The notes: generated by a model from the sequence alone, not told the origin. Positions 18,216-27,373 are shown, counted from the stretch's first letter. The stretch: DNA of 64,000 nucleotides from an uncultured Coriobacteriaceae bacterium (GCA_949287085.1 CASEER010000006.1:124001-188000), one strand, 5' to 3'. A program made the numbers and translations.

Positions 18216-19032
18216 CGAGGAGAAGGTCGTGCTGGCCAAGAACGGCAAGCCCGTTCAGAAACTCACCAAGGGCGATATCGACAAGATGTCTCTCTACTCG
18301 GTCATCGAGCAGTCCGCGTTCAGCTTTGAGCGCATGCAGGCACTCGGCTTCACCGAGTCCATGCTCCCCGCGTTCAAAAAGATGTACGGCGACTCCAAGG
18401 AAGATATCTCGGAGTTCATGACGTACAACATGGAGTTCATGAACACCGAGCCCCATGCCGCGACGTTCATGATGGGCCTCATTCTTTCGATGGAAGAGAA
18501 AGGCGAGGACCGCAAGGTTATCGAAGGCGTGCGCAACGGCCTCTTTGGCCCGCTCGCCGGCGTGGGCGACACCATCTTCTGGTTCACCCTCCTGCCCATC
18601 TCGGCTGCCATCTGCTGCTCGCTGGCGCAGGAAGGCTCCATCTTGGGCCCGCTGCTCTACATCCTGATTTGGTTCCTCGCGGCGATCTCGCGCATCCTGT
18701 TTGGCCGTTTGGGCTTTACGCTCGGCACCAAGCTGGTGACCACCATGGCCGAGTACACCAAGTACCTCACCGAGGCTGCGGGCATCCTTGGCGTGATGGT
18801 CGTGGGCGGCCTGATTCCGTCCTACGTGAGCATCGCCTTTAGCGAGAACCTCACCTTTGGCATGGAGGGAACGACGGTTCAGAGCATTTTTGACAACGTC
18901 ATTCCCAACTTGCTGCCGCTGTGCGTCGTCTTCTTGATCTACTGGCTCTTCAAGAAGAAGGCAAACGTTCTCGCCATCATCGTGGGCATCATCGCGGTGA
19001 GCATTGTGCTTTCGTTCCTTGGCTGGATGTAA
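18205..19032 (+). CDS. PTS mannose-family EIID component
   Basis: A 275-residue membrane subunit that completes the permease. FSFERMQALGFTESMLPAFKK, MEEKGEDRKVIEGVRNGLFGPLAGVGDT and the C-terminal hydrophobic helices match EIID. ATG 18205 was preferred over 18196 because it sits at a proper distance from the GGGAG at 18189-18193. The gene overlaps EIIC by 11 bases. Confidence 0.92.
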   Translation: MSSNEEKVVLAKNGKPVQKLTKGDIDKMSLYSVIEQSAFSFERMQALGFTESMLPAFKKMYGDSKEDISEFMTYNMEFMNTEPHAATFMMGLILSMEEKGEDRKVIEGVRNGLFGPLAGVGDTIFWFTLLPISAAICCSLAQEGSILGPLLYILIWFLAAISRILFGRLGFTLGTKLVTTMAEYTKYLTEAAGILGVMVVGGLIPSYVSIAFSENLTFGMEGTTVQSIFDNVIPNLLPLCVVFLIYWLFKKKANVLAIIVGIIAVSIVLSFLGWM

Positions 19033-19072
19033 GCGCTTGCGGCGCCCCCGGTGCCCTGCATAGCTTGAAAAA

Positions 19073-19103
19073 GGAGCCCTGGCTTGGTCCGGGGCTCTTT
19101 TTG
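19073..19103 (+). terminator. Terminator/attenuator after EIID
   Basis: GAGCCCTGG (19074-19082) pairs with CCGGGGCTC, followed by TTTTTTG. It separates the permease genes from the downstream SIS gene and probably lowers expression of the enzymes relative to the permease. Confidence 0.75.
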
Positions 19104-19129
19104 TATCACACGAAGGGAGCTACCCACGT

Positions 19130-20134
19130 ATGGACATGGTTACGTTTGACGAGGCCGCGCTGCTGGCGCAGGGCGAGCGCATCTACCGCCATCGGGCCGA
19201 GCTCGAGGCCATCGCCGATGCCGTATGCGAGCGCGGATTCTCTAACATCTTGCTTTCGTCGTCCGGCGGCTCGCAGGCCATGCTCGACCCGTTTGCCACG
19301 TTCATCGACCAGATGAGCCCGATCCCCGTGTTTTCGGTGCTTTCGGGCGTGCTGGTGCTCACGGGGCACAACCAGGTGGGCGCCCACACGCTGGTGTTTA
19401 TGACCAGCAAGTCGGGCGATACCAAAGAGACCGTGGCTGCCGCGCAGTGGCTGCGCGACCGCGGGGCCCTTATTGTGTCGGTGGTGGGTAAGGAGCATTC
19501 GCCGCTCGAGGAGCTGAGTGATTACTGCTTTGTGTATGGCGAGGGCCGACCGCAGGAGCTGGTCATGTACCTCATCGTTGGCAAGATCCTTGCGAACCGC
19601 GGATGCTTTGACGCATACGAGCAGTTTGCAGACGAGCTGGCCGGGTTGGCGCCGGCGCTGGTTGCGGTGCGCAAGCAGTTTGATGAGCGCGCCATTGCCT
19701 ACTGCGAGCGCACGCACGACGACCCGTACAACATTTGGATTGCGTCGGGCGAGCTGTGGCCGGTGTGCTACGCCTACGCCATGTGCGTGCTCGAAGAGAG
19801 CCAGTGGATCCGCACGAAGTCGGTCTCGAGTCCGGAATTTTTCCATGGCACGCTTGAGCTGGTGGAAGAGGACACGAGCGTCACGCTGCTCGTGAGCGAA
19901 GGCGCCACCAGGCCGCTTGACCTGCGGGTCAAGGCGTTCATTGAGCAGTACACGCGCAAGAGCACCGTTATTGACCTGGCGGATTTTGAGCTGCCGGGTA
20001 TCTCGCCCGCATTCCGCGCGTTGCTGGGTCCTGTTGTGGCCAACGCGGCGCTGCAGCGCATTTCCAAGAACATGGAGCACCTAACCGGTCATTCGCTCGA
20101 CATTCGGCGCTATTACCGCACGGTGGCGTATTAG
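19130..20134 (+). CDS. SIS-domain deglycase, FrlB-like
   Basis: A 334-residue sugar-phosphate isomerase-fold enzyme. The tandem SIS fold shows LLSSSGGSQAM and MTSKSGDTKETVAAA phosphate-binding loops. The C-terminal half (SSPEFFHGTLELVEEDTSV... ending RRYYRTVAY) closely parallels FrlB, the fructoselysine-6-phosphate deglycase (SGEFRHGPLEIVE... ending RRYYGGLVEY). FrlB splits fructoselysine 6-phosphate into glucose-6-phosphate and lysine. A PfkB kinase of FrlD type follows directly. Start ATG 19130 follows GAAGGGAG. Other substrates such as glucosaminate or other Amadori products remain possible. Confidence 0.75.
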   Translation: MDMVTFDEAALLAQGERIYRHRAELEAIADAVCERGFSNILLSSSGGSQAMLDPFATFIDQMSPIPVFSVLSGVLVLTGHNQVGAHTLVFMTSKSGDTKETVAAAQWLRDRGALIVSVVGKEHSPLEELSDYCFVYGEGRPQELVMYLIVGKILANRGCFDAYEQFADELAGLAPALVAVRKQFDERAIAYCERTHDDPYNIWIASGELWPVCYAYAMCVLEESQWIRTKSVSSPEFFHGTLELVEEDTSVTLLVSEGATRPLDLRVKAFIEQYTRKSTVIDLADFELPGISPAFRALLGPVVANAALQRISKNMEHLTGHSLDIRRYYRTVAY

Positions 20135-20197
20135 CGACGTGGCAGCGAGCAGCAGTTTGAGCGCGGCTAAGAGGCAAAAAGGCAGATGAGGTGGCGC

Positions 20198-21133
20198 ATG
20201 AAGATCGTAGGGCTGGGCGATAACGTTTTTGACGTGTACGAGAACCAAGGCGTGGCATACCCCGGTGGCAATGCCGTGAACGTGGCGGTTAACGCTGCGC
20301 GGCTGGGCGCACAGGCGGCGTATCTGGGTGGCATTGCAACCGATGCCGCGGGCGACCAGCTGGCAGCGGTGCTTGCCGCCGAGGGCGTAAGCACGGCGCT
20401 TTGTCCGCGTCCGGCGGGGACCACCACCAAATACTGCATCGAAGATGTCATAGACGGCGAGCGCCACTGGAAGCGGAACGACCTGGGTGCGTCGTGGGTC
20501 GGTCCGCTGGTGCTCACGGACAAGCAGGTGCTGTACCTAGCCACCGCCGATGCTGTGTTTACCAGCTGCAATGCCAAGATGCCGGGCGAGATGACCAAGC
20601 TTACGGGCATACCGGCGGCTGTGGTGTTTGACTTTGGCGAGAAGGAAAAATACCGCACGCCGACATATCTGGCACAGGTGCTGCCGGCTATTGATTTGGC
20701 GCAGTTCTCGATGAGCGGGGTGTCGCAGGAAGAGGCCGCGGCGGCGGTCGCGCAGATGGGGCTCGCGTGTCCCATCCTGGTAACGCGGGGGTCGGCGGCA
20801 CCGCTCATGTGGTTGGAGGGTGCGGACGGACCCGTTGTTGCGGGCGCGCCATCGGTGGGCGGTCCTGCGGTGGACACGATGGGCGCGGGCGATGCGTTTG
20901 TGACGGCGCTCGTGCTCGACCTACTGGAACACGGTTGGCGAGCAGGCGCTCCGGTGGCCGAGGCAACTGCTCACCATGCTCTTGCCGTTGCCGCGCGCCA
21001 TGCGCAGCAAGCGTGTCGCGAGCACGGTGGTTTTGGCCACCCCTTCGAGGTCAATGTGGGGGAGGGCCACCAACTGACCGTTGCGCACGAACGCCACGCC
21101 GCACAAGGGGATGCCTCCCCTGTGAGCTTGTGA
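20198..21133 (+). CDS. PfkB-family sugar kinase, FrlD-like
   Basis: A 311-residue ribokinase-fold kinase. The N-terminal MKIVGLGDNVFDVY, the substrate loop PGGNAVNVAVNAARLG and the catalytic anion-hole motif DTMGAGDAF (general base Asp) are intact. Placement next to a FrlB-like deglycase points to fructoselysine 6-kinase or a related Amadori kinase. Having both a PTS, which phosphorylates during import, and a kinase suggests two entry routes or two substrates. An alternative ATG lies four codons upstream at 20186. Confidence 0.75.
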   Translation: MKIVGLGDNVFDVYENQGVAYPGGNAVNVAVNAARLGAQAAYLGGIATDAAGDQLAAVLAAEGVSTALCPRPAGTTTKYCIEDVIDGERHWKRNDLGASWVGPLVLTDKQVLYLATADAVFTSCNAKMPGEMTKLTGIPAAVVFDFGEKEKYRTPTYLAQVLPAIDLAQFSMSGVSQEEAAAAVAQMGLACPILVTRGSAAPLMWLEGADGPVVAGAPSVGGPAVDTMGAGDAFVTALVLDLLEHGWRAGAPVAEATAHHALAVAARHAQQACREHGGFGHPFEVNVGEGHQLTVAHERHAAQGDASPVSL

Positions 21134-21171
21134 GATTCCAGCGAGTGGTGCGCAAATAGTTCAACTTGTAT

Positions 21172-21177
21172 TATAAT
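21172..21177 (+). promoter_or_regulatory. -10 element of an internal promoter
   Basis: A perfect TATAAT in an AT-rich patch (CTTGTATTATAATGTATTAA) 49 bases before the next gene. The AT-rich sequence stands out from its GC-rich surroundings and may also serve as an operator for the GntR/UTRA regulator. Confidence 0.4.
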
Positions 21178-21225
21178 GTATTAACATTGACACCGTTCCG
21201 AAGGCGCGGATTGACAGGAGGAATC

Positions 21226-22338
21226 ATGGCAGATCAAACGCCCACGATGCTCACCTATATCGAACAAACCCCCGCGCAGCTCAGGCGCAACGTCGAGCGT
21301 GCTGAGGAGCTCACGGCAGAGCTCGTTGACCTCTACACGCAGGTGCCGCGCCACGCCATCTGGATCGTGGCGTGCGGTTCAAGCTCCAACGGCTCGCAGT
21401 GCGCGCGGTATTTTATGATGAAGTACCTGCAGTGCGAGGTAAAAATCGTGACGCCCGCCACCTTTATCTACGGCGAGCACAACGTGCGCGAGGACGACTT
21501 TGTGTTCGTGGTGTCGCAGAGCGGCTGCTCGACTAACTCCATCGAGGCGCTCGACGAACTCAAGAAGCTCGGCATCACGGCCATCGGCCTGACGGGCAAC
21601 CCCGATTCCGATTTTAAAGACCACGCTGACCTGGTGGTCGACTACGGCGTGGGCGAAGAAACCGTGGGCTACGTTACCAAGGGCGTGGCAACGCTCGCGC
21701 AGTTCCTCATGCTCTTTGCCATTGAGGCGGGCGTGCGCACGGGTACGGTGACGCCGGAGCAGCGGAGCGCGCTCATGGCCGAAATGGCCGACGCGCCGCG
21801 TCGTCACGAGGTTATTCAGCAGGAGACATGGGATTTGTACCAGCGCCACAAGGCCGACTTTACGTCGATGACCGTGGTTAACCACTGCGGCTTTATGCAG
21901 GGCTATGGCATTGTGTGCGAGGGCGCGCTCAAGTTTGGCGAGACCATTCAGATTCCCAGCTTCGCTTACGAGGGCGAGGAATGGATCCATGGACCCAACC
22001 TGCAGCTCACACCCAACTACACCACGGTGTTCGTTGACCATCTAACCGAGGGCTCCGACCGCTTGGTTGATATTTACCTGGCGGCGCGCACGGTGACCGA
22101 CCACGCGTTTATCGTGACCAATTCGGAGCGCGTGGACGATGACCACGCCATTCGCCTGCCGTTCGATATCACCGAGCCGCTCATGATGCCCCTCTATGTG
22201 CTGCCGTTCTACCAGATCATTGCGCATCAGGCAACGACCGACCTGCATCGCTGGGAAAAGCACCCGCTGTTTGAGGAGCGCTTCCGCAAGGCAATCAGCA
22301 CCAAGACGGAGCGGATTGACCAGATCATGCCCAATTAG
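21226..22338 (+). CDS. SIS-domain sugar isomerase/deglycase
   Basis: A 370-residue protein with two SIS domains, as in the isomerase half of GlmS and in AgaS. The loops IVACGSSSNGSQCARY and VVSQSGCSTNSIEAL bind sugar phosphate, and GALKFGETIQIPSFAYEGEEWIHGP is the conserved C-terminal SIS motif. ATG 21226 follows an AGGAGG site. It is not a close copy of the FrlB-like protein at the start of the locus. A second deglycase, such as a glucoselysine-6-phosphate deglycase (GfrE-like), is the most likely role by context. Confidence 0.7.
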   Translation: MADQTPTMLTYIEQTPAQLRRNVERAEELTAELVDLYTQVPRHAIWIVACGSSSNGSQCARYFMMKYLQCEVKIVTPATFIYGEHNVREDDFVFVVSQSGCSTNSIEALDELKKLGITAIGLTGNPDSDFKDHADLVVDYGVGEETVGYVTKGVATLAQFLMLFAIEAGVRTGTVTPEQRSALMAEMADAPRRHEVIQQETWDLYQRHKADFTSMTVVNHCGFMQGYGIVCEGALKFGETIQIPSFAYEGEEWIHGPNLQLTPNYTTVFVDHLTEGSDRLVDIYLAARTVTDHAFIVTNSERVDDDHAIRLPFDITEPLMMPLYVLPFYQIIAHQATTDLHRWEKHPLFEERFRKAISTKTERIDQIMPN

Positions 22339-22357
22339 GGCACCCCGGGGATTCCGG

Positions 22358-22432
22358 TGCGGCGGAGCTTTGTTCCGCCGCTTCGCCGCGCCTGTTCCGC
22401 CGTCGGCCCGCGTGTGGTCATGCGGGCCGACG
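22358..22432 (+). repeat. Two consecutive hairpins between SIS genes
   Basis: TGCGGCGGA/TTCCGCCGC (about 22358-22381) and CGTCGGCCCGC/GCGGGCCGACG (22401-22411 and 22422-22432, 11 bp perfect) lie in the 154-base spacer. Neither is followed by a T-run, so mRNA processing or stabilisation is more likely than termination. Confidence 0.6.
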
Positions 22433-22492
22433 TTGCTCGAGCCCCTTGTGGCGGAGCCGTAGCCGTAGACGTTGTTCCCTAAGGAGGAAACG

Positions 22493-23617
22493 ATGGCTCA
22501 GGTAACCATGCGCGATTGTATTGAAATGACGCCGGCGCTGTTGCGCGATCAAGCTCAGCGTGCGGACGAGCTTACGGCGCCGCTCGTAGCGGACCTTGGC
22601 GCGCACCCGTGGCGACGCGTGCTGCTGGTGGCCTCGGGCTCAAGCTTTACGGCGTGCACGTGCATGCAACCCTATCTTGAGGGCGTGCTTGGCGTGCCGG
22701 TTGCCGTGGTGCACCCCTTTACCTTTGCCCACTATACTGCCGCACGTCTTACCGCGGACGACCTAGCCGTGGTGGTGTCGCAAACGGGTGCGAGCACCAA
22801 TTGCCTCGACGCGCTGGCGGCGGTGCGGGCGCAGGGCCTGCCGGCGCGCGTGCTCACGACCATCCCCTCGAGCGATTGCGCTCAAGCGGCTGACCGCGTG
22901 TACGACTGGGGCTGTGGTCCGGAGGCCGTGGATTATGTAACGTTTGGCCCCATGACGCTCATTGCGTACCTGCTGCGCGTGGGTGCCCAGCTGGCCGAGG
23001 CGCGGGGTCTTTCGGGCGCTACGGCCGCGTGCAACGAGCAGCTTGAACAGGCGGTCGCTGCGCATGCCGAGGTTCTGCGTTGCACCGATGCCTTTGTTGA
23101 GCGCGTCTATCAGCAGCTCATGCAGATGGGCCGCGTGTATGTGCTGGGATGCGGCTGCAATTACGGCACGGCGCTCGAGGGCGCGCTCAAGGTGGGCGAG
23201 ACGGTTAAGGTGCTCGCCGTGGGCTACGAGCAGGATGAGTTTTTGCACGGCCCGGCGCTGCAGCTGGCGCCCACGTATTCGGCGTTTGTTGTTGACGGCG
23301 GTGACGCTACAACGGAGCATGCGCGCCACGCGCACGAGGGCTTAGCGCGCGTTACGCCTAACGCATACCTGATCAAGCCGGCAGCGCTTATGAACGATGC
23401 CGAGCGCGCCGATCCGCGGGTGCTCGGCCTGCCCATAGCTTGCCCCGAGCCGTATACATGTTTGTACACGCTGCCCGTGTTTCAGGTTATTGCGGCCACG
23501 CTGTCGGCGGACCTTAACTGCCTGCCTGCTCATCCACTGTACTATGAGATGAACAAGGTGATCGATTTTCGCACGGCGGCATACCGGACGGACCACCCCG
23601 CGCGCGACCAGGCATAG
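22493..23617 (+). CDS. SIS-domain sugar isomerase/deglycase, paralogue
   Basis: A 374-residue double-SIS protein and a clear paralogue of the preceding gene. Both begin with a short lead into ..TPA.LR, and both share VVSQTGASTNCLDAL / VVSQSGCSTNSIEAL and GALKVGETVKVLAVGYEQDEFLHGP. AAGGAGGAAA precedes ATG 22493. The two probably act on related phosphorylated amino-sugar conjugates, or form a hetero-oligomer. Confidence 0.7.
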   Translation: MAQVTMRDCIEMTPALLRDQAQRADELTAPLVADLGAHPWRRVLLVASGSSFTACTCMQPYLEGVLGVPVAVVHPFTFAHYTAARLTADDLAVVVSQTGASTNCLDALAAVRAQGLPARVLTTIPSSDCAQAADRVYDWGCGPEAVDYVTFGPMTLIAYLLRVGAQLAEARGLSGATAACNEQLEQAVAAHAEVLRCTDAFVERVYQQLMQMGRVYVLGCGCNYGTALEGALKVGETVKVLAVGYEQDEFLHGPALQLAPTYSAFVVDGGDATTEHARHAHEGLARVTPNAYLIKPAALMNDAERADPRVLGLPIACPEPYTCLYTLPVFQVIAATLSADLNCLPAHPLYYEMNKVIDFRTAAYRTDHPARDQA

Positions 23618-23761
23618 CGCGGCGGGGTAGGAACGCGGCGCTGCAGTGCACGGTGGAGTGGGTGCGGCGCTGCGGTGCACAGTGGTGCGGGCTGGTGCGG
23701 GCAGCGCTGCGGTGCGTGGCATGCCAAGGCAAGCGTGCAGCTGACGGTTTGAGGAGAGCGC

Positions 23762-24355
23762 ATGTACGACGCAGCGCAGAAGCGTCAAAACATCATAGTG
23801 CTGGCGATCGTGGTGGTGCTGGCGGTGCTGCTCGTGGTGAGTTATCTGCTGCTCACGCGGTATACCACCTGGGATTTGATGGGCATCGTGGGCGTGTTTA
23901 TGGCGCTTACGGGCATCGCCTACGTCATCATTCGCGCCGTTGCACGCCATACCGAGGCCGTCATGATCCATAGCATGGTCGCCGCGGGCAATATTGCTCT
24001 CGCGCGCATTGACCGGGTGGTGTCCCTGCGCGAGGTGCGCGATTTTTGTCTGCTTAAGCACCGTCTGTATACCTTTGACCTTACCGTCTATCCGCCGCAC
24101 GCCCCAGCGTGCACGTGCACTATTGTTGAAGATGTGGTTGAGGGGTCTGAGCTGCCCACGCCCGGTATGTTCGTCTACGTAACGTATGATGGCCGGCCGG
24201 AGCGCATAGGCATTGTGCCAACGCTCAACATCTATGTATCGCCGCAACTCAAAGACGTGGTGCGTGCGCTTGAGGCGGAGCATCATCCGCGGTACCTTGA
24301 GGTGGTTCGTTCGCGCGGGCTTATTTTTCGTCCGTTTGGCAAGCAAGAAGGGTAA
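23762..24355 (+). CDS. Membrane protein of unknown function
   Basis: 197 residues. Two hydrophobic helices at about 12-33 and 38-60 are followed by a cytoplasmic or external beta-rich domain of about 130 residues with no motif I recognise. It starts after a GGAGAG site and sits 19 bases before the HAD gene, so it may belong to the same transcript. Upstream, 23640-23735 carries imperfect direct repeats of a GCGGCGCTGCRGTGCAC word. Confidence 0.6.
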   Translation: MYDAAQKRQNIIVLAIVVVLAVLLVVSYLLLTRYTTWDLMGIVGVFMALTGIAYVIIRAVARHTEAVMIHSMVAAGNIALARIDRVVSLREVRDFCLLKHRLYTFDLTVYPPHAPACTCTIVEDVVEGSELPTPGMFVYVTYDGRPERIGIVPTLNIYVSPQLKDVVRALEAEHHPRYLEVVRSRGLIFRPFGKQEG

Positions 24356-24374
24356 AGGCCCAGATAGGAGGATC

Positions 24375-25037
24375 ATGACCGAGCTGAGCCAGGCTTCGGC
24401 CATTATCTTTGACATGGACGGCGTGCTGATCGACAGCGAGCGCGTGTACAAAGATTACATTCGCAGCTATTTTTGTGCGCACAACATTCCCGTTTCGGAC
24501 GAGGAGTACAACATCATCGCAGGCGCGTCGGGCAAGGAGACACGGCGGCTGTTTGCTGAGTGGTGGCTGCGAGCAACCGGCGAGGAGCGCTCCGGTGACG
24601 ATATTGATGCCGAGGTGTTTCGCCCGGTCACGGATGGCGAGCTTAACTACGCAACGATTATGAATCCCGGCGTGCCCCAGACCTTGGCGGCACTCAAGCA
24701 GCGCGGTTACCGCCTGGCGCTCGCCTCCTCGTCGCCTAAGCACAACATCCTTCAGGTGCTGGAGCAATGCGGCATTAGCGAGCCGTTCGAGCTGATTGTG
24801 AGCGGCGAAGATTTTCACGAGAGCAAACCCAATCCGGCAATCTATCTGCATACCATAGAGGCATTGGGCTTGGCAGCCGCAGATTGCGTTGCGGTGGAGG
24901 ACTCCGATTACGGCATTACGGCCGCCAAGCGCGCAGGCCTTACGGTGGTTGCCAAGCGCGAGACCCGCTTTTCGTTCACGCAGGCGGGAGCCGATTGCTT
25001 TATTGAGGAGATTCCCGATTTATTGGAGCTCTTTTAG
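24375..25037 (+). CDS. HAD-family phosphatase/phosphomutase (beta-PGM-like)
   Basis: A 220-residue haloacid-dehalogenase-fold enzyme. Motif I is DMDGVLIDSE with the two catalytic Asp residues. Motif II is ASSSPK, motif III the Lys in ESKPNP, and motif IV EDSDYG. The helical cap after motif I places it with beta-phosphoglucomutase and small sugar-phosphate phosphatases. ATG 24375 follows ATAGGAGG. By context it may handle a sugar phosphate released by the SIS enzymes. Confidence 0.85.
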   Translation: MTELSQASAIIFDMDGVLIDSERVYKDYIRSYFCAHNIPVSDEEYNIIAGASGKETRRLFAEWWLRATGEERSGDDIDAEVFRPVTDGELNYATIMNPGVPQTLAALKQRGYRLALASSSPKHNILQVLEQCGISEPFELIVSGEDFHESKPNPAIYLHTIEALGLAAADCVAVEDSDYGITAAKRAGLTVVAKRETRFSFTQAGADCFIEEIPDLLELF

Positions 25038-25337
25038 CGCGGTGTTTGCAGGGCGGTGCGGTTGGTTGATGTATCGCCTGAGCGAGACGCGTTAAGCGGC
25101 GGTGCGGTTGGATTGATTGACACCCTGGGCAAAGCGCGCTGAGCCTATGCAGGACACGCTGAGCCTATGTAGGGCGCGCCGAGCGGTGATGCGGGCACTT
25201 TTTGTTAGCGCATGGGGACTCTGTACCGGCGGGGGCGAACGGTATATCATATTGCCGTTTATGGTTAGACGGGCTGCGTTGCGTCTGCGGCACCATGCCG
25301 GCGACGCGCGGCCAGAAGCGTATAGAAGGAGTTTCGC
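25038..25337. other. 300-base spacer with short direct repeats
   Basis: No gene is supported. CGGTGCGGTTGG appears twice (about 25055 and 25101), each followed by a TTGAT-like word, and GCTGAGCCTATG appears twice (about 25138 and 25158). A TATATCAT -10-like sequence at about 25242 may belong to the yebC promoter. Confidence 0.5.
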
Positions 25338-26144
25338 ATGTCCGGACACTCAAAATGGGCTACTACCAAGCATCGCAAGGGCGCGCAGGACGCTAAGCGT
25401 TCGGCCCTCTTCTCCAAGCTGAGCCGTAACATTACCGTTGCTGCTCGCCTGGGCAACGATCCCAACCCGGACAACAACGCCTCGCTTGCGGCCGCTGTGG
25501 CCAAGGCCCGCGCGCAGTCCATGCCCAAGGACAAGATCAAGAGCGCCATCGACAAGGCCTTTGGCACCGGCGCCGACGCCGCCGTGTACGAGAACATCGT
25601 CTACGAGGGCTATGGTCCGGCGGGCGTGGCAGTGTACGTTGAGTGCCTTACCGACAACCGCAACCGTACCGCAGCCGACGTGCGCTCTGCGTTTAGCCAC
25701 GCGGGCGGCAACCTGGGCACGGCGGGCTCCGTTTCGTTCCAGTTTGAGCGCAAGGGCCAGGTTGTGGTGGCCAAGGAGATCGTTGACCCTAACGACAAGA
25801 AGGAAAACCTCATGGCCAACGGCGCTGCCGGCGATGAGGACGAGTTCATGATGGCCGTGGCCGAGGCTGGCGGCGAGGACTACGAGGACGCCGGCGACGA
25901 GTGGATCGTCTGGACTAACCCGGGCGATGTCATGGCGGTGTCCAAGGGTCTTGAGGAGCAGGGCGTCGAGGTCAAGGGCTCCGAGGTCACCATGGTTCCC
26001 ACCACGCCGACCGCGGTTACCCCGGCCGATGCCAAGAAGGTTCAGCGTCTGATCGACCGCCTGGAGGAGCTCGACGACGTTCAGGACGTCTATAGCACCA
26101 TGGACATGACCGACGAGGTCATTGCTGCCCTCGAGGAGGAGTAG
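25338..26144 (+). CDS. YebC/PmpR-family protein (TACO1-like)
   Basis: A 268-residue member of the YebC/TACO1 family. The N-terminus MSGHSKWATTKHRKGAQDAKR, then IKSAIDKA and EGYGPAGVAVYVECLTDNRNRTA, are the family signatures. Some members help ribosomes through proline-rich stretches; others were described as transcriptional regulators. AGAAGGAG precedes ATG 25338. Confidence 0.93.
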   Translation: MSGHSKWATTKHRKGAQDAKRSALFSKLSRNITVAARLGNDPNPDNNASLAAAVAKARAQSMPKDKIKSAIDKAFGTGADAAVYENIVYEGYGPAGVAVYVECLTDNRNRTAADVRSAFSHAGGNLGTAGSVSFQFERKGQVVVAKEIVDPNDKKENLMANGAAGDEDEFMMAVAEAGGEDYEDAGDEWIVWTNPGDVMAVSKGLEEQGVEVKGSEVTMVPTTPTAVTPADAKKVQRLIDRLEELDDVQDVYSTMDMTDEVIAALEEE

Positions 26145-26236
26145 CATCGCACGACACGTTGAGGCTGCGGGCCCGGGCGAGTGCCACGGCCCTGACGAGC
26201 CACGGGTCCGCCGCCACCTCATGTGATGAAGTGCTT

Positions 26237-26275
26237 AAGCCGGGTCTGCGCAGCGTGCGCGGGCCCGGCTTTCTC
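26237..26275 (+). terminator. Terminator between yebC and amaP
   Basis: AAGCCGGG (26237-26244) and CCCGGCTT (26264-26271) enclose an inner GCGCA/TGCGC stem, followed by TCTCT. Confidence 0.7.
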
Positions 26276-26281
26276 TATAAT
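26276..26281 (+). promoter_or_regulatory. -10 element of the amaP-asp23 operon
   Basis: A perfect TATAAT immediately after the terminator, 73 bases before the GTG start of amaP. No clear -35 box, because that position falls inside the hairpin. Confidence 0.4.
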
Positions 26282-26353
26282 CAGACACAAGTCAAACGAG
26301 CGGGGCCACCGCGGCGGAACGTGCGCCGCAAACCCCTACGAGAGGAGACGCGC

Positions 26354-26902
26354 GTGCGGCTGCTCAAGAAATTCGGTGCGGTGCTGTATCTTGCGGCGGC
26401 CGTCGTGGTAGTGGGCGGGTTTGCCTGCACGCAGTTTGCTCCGCCGCTGCTCAGCCGGCGTGTTGAGCTGCTGCTGAGTTATCCGACCGCGCGCATTGCG
26501 CTCATGGTGAGCTTGGTGATCGTGGGCCTTGGCGTACTGATCACCGCGCTGGTGGTCCTGTTTGAGCAGCGTTCTCCATCGAGCGTGCACCCGGCGGGCA
26601 ACCCCAACATCGAGGTGCGCTTGACGGCGCTCACCTCGGCGGCGCGTGTGGCGGCCCAGGCTGAGGATATTTTGGTTGAGGATGTGCAGGCGCGCGTGGT
26701 GGGGCATAACGAAGACCAAGTGCGCATTGCGCTCGAGGTTATTGCCTTGACCAACAGCGTGCTTGAGCCGCTGGGTCGGCGCATCGAGGAGCGCGTGCAG
26801 CGGGCTTGCGAGCAGCTGCTGGGTACCACGGGCGTAACCGCGCACGTGCGGTTTTTGCCGAGTAAGACCACAACGGTGACCAGGGAGGTTTCCGGTGAGT
26901 AA
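26354..26902 (+). CDS. amaP: Alkaline shock response membrane anchor protein AmaP
   Basis: 182 residues: two transmembrane helices near 8-30 and 45-67, then a cytoplasmic part beginning NPNIEVRLTALTSAARVAAQAEDI, the AmaP pattern. AmaP holds Asp23 at the membrane. The GTG start at 26354 (MRLLKKFGAV after AGAGGAGA) is preferred over the longer frame from 26159, which reads through the terminator. It overlaps the next gene by eight bases. Confidence 0.8.
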   Translation: MRLLKKFGAVLYLAAAVVVVGGFACTQFAPPLLSRRVELLLSYPTARIALMVSLVIVGLGVLITALVVLFEQRSPSSVHPAGNPNIEVRLTALTSAARVAAQAEDILVEDVQARVVGHNEDQVRIALEVIALTNSVLEPLGRRIEERVQRACEQLLGTTGVTAHVRFLPSKTTTVTREVSGE

Positions 26903-27326
26903 CAAGGATGCGGGCAACGAAAAGGCGAGCACGCCCAAGTTGCTGGTTGAGCAGGGCGCGGCAACAGATACCGCAGATGCCGAGGCTTCGGGCAGCGCGG
27001 GTGACGCCAAAGGGCCTCGTCGCCAGCGTCGCCATGCGCACAAGAAGGCGCATAAGGAGCGCATCACGCGGGACGATCTTGCGGACGCCGTAGGGTTTGT
27101 TCAGGGGCTGGGCGCTTCGGCCTGGGCGTATGCCGAGGACCATCCCTTTACGGTGGGCTATGGCTTTGTGGGCCTCGTGCTCGCGGTGCTCATCTTGACC
27201 ATCGGCCTGTGGAGCACCATTGTCATTGCGGTCTTTGTGCTGGTCGGCGCGTTGCTGGGTCAGATTCGCGACGGCGACAACGGCATCGTGAACTTCTTTA
27301 GCCGCCTGTTTGACCGACGCTCGTAG
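26895..27326 (+). CDS. DUF2273 small membrane protein
   Basis: 143 residues starting at GTG 26895 after GGGAGG. About 75 charged, low-complexity residues precede the DUF2273 region with two hydrophobic helices (VGYGFVGLVLAVLILTIG and STIVIAVFVLVGALLGQI) and end near FFSRLFDRRS. DUF2273 proteins routinely accompany AmaP and Asp23 in Gram-positive envelope operons. Confidence 0.8.
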   Translation: MSNKDAGNEKASTPKLLVEQGAATDTADAEASGSAGDAKGPRRQRRHAHKKAHKERITRDDLADAVGFVQGLGASAWAYAEDHPFTVGYGFVGLVLAVLILTIGLWSTIVIAVFVLVGALLGQIRDGDNGIVNFFSRLFDRRS

Positions 27327-27373
27327 CGCGGCGGGCGGAAAAAGCAAACGTCAGGGAACCGAAAGGGGACACC

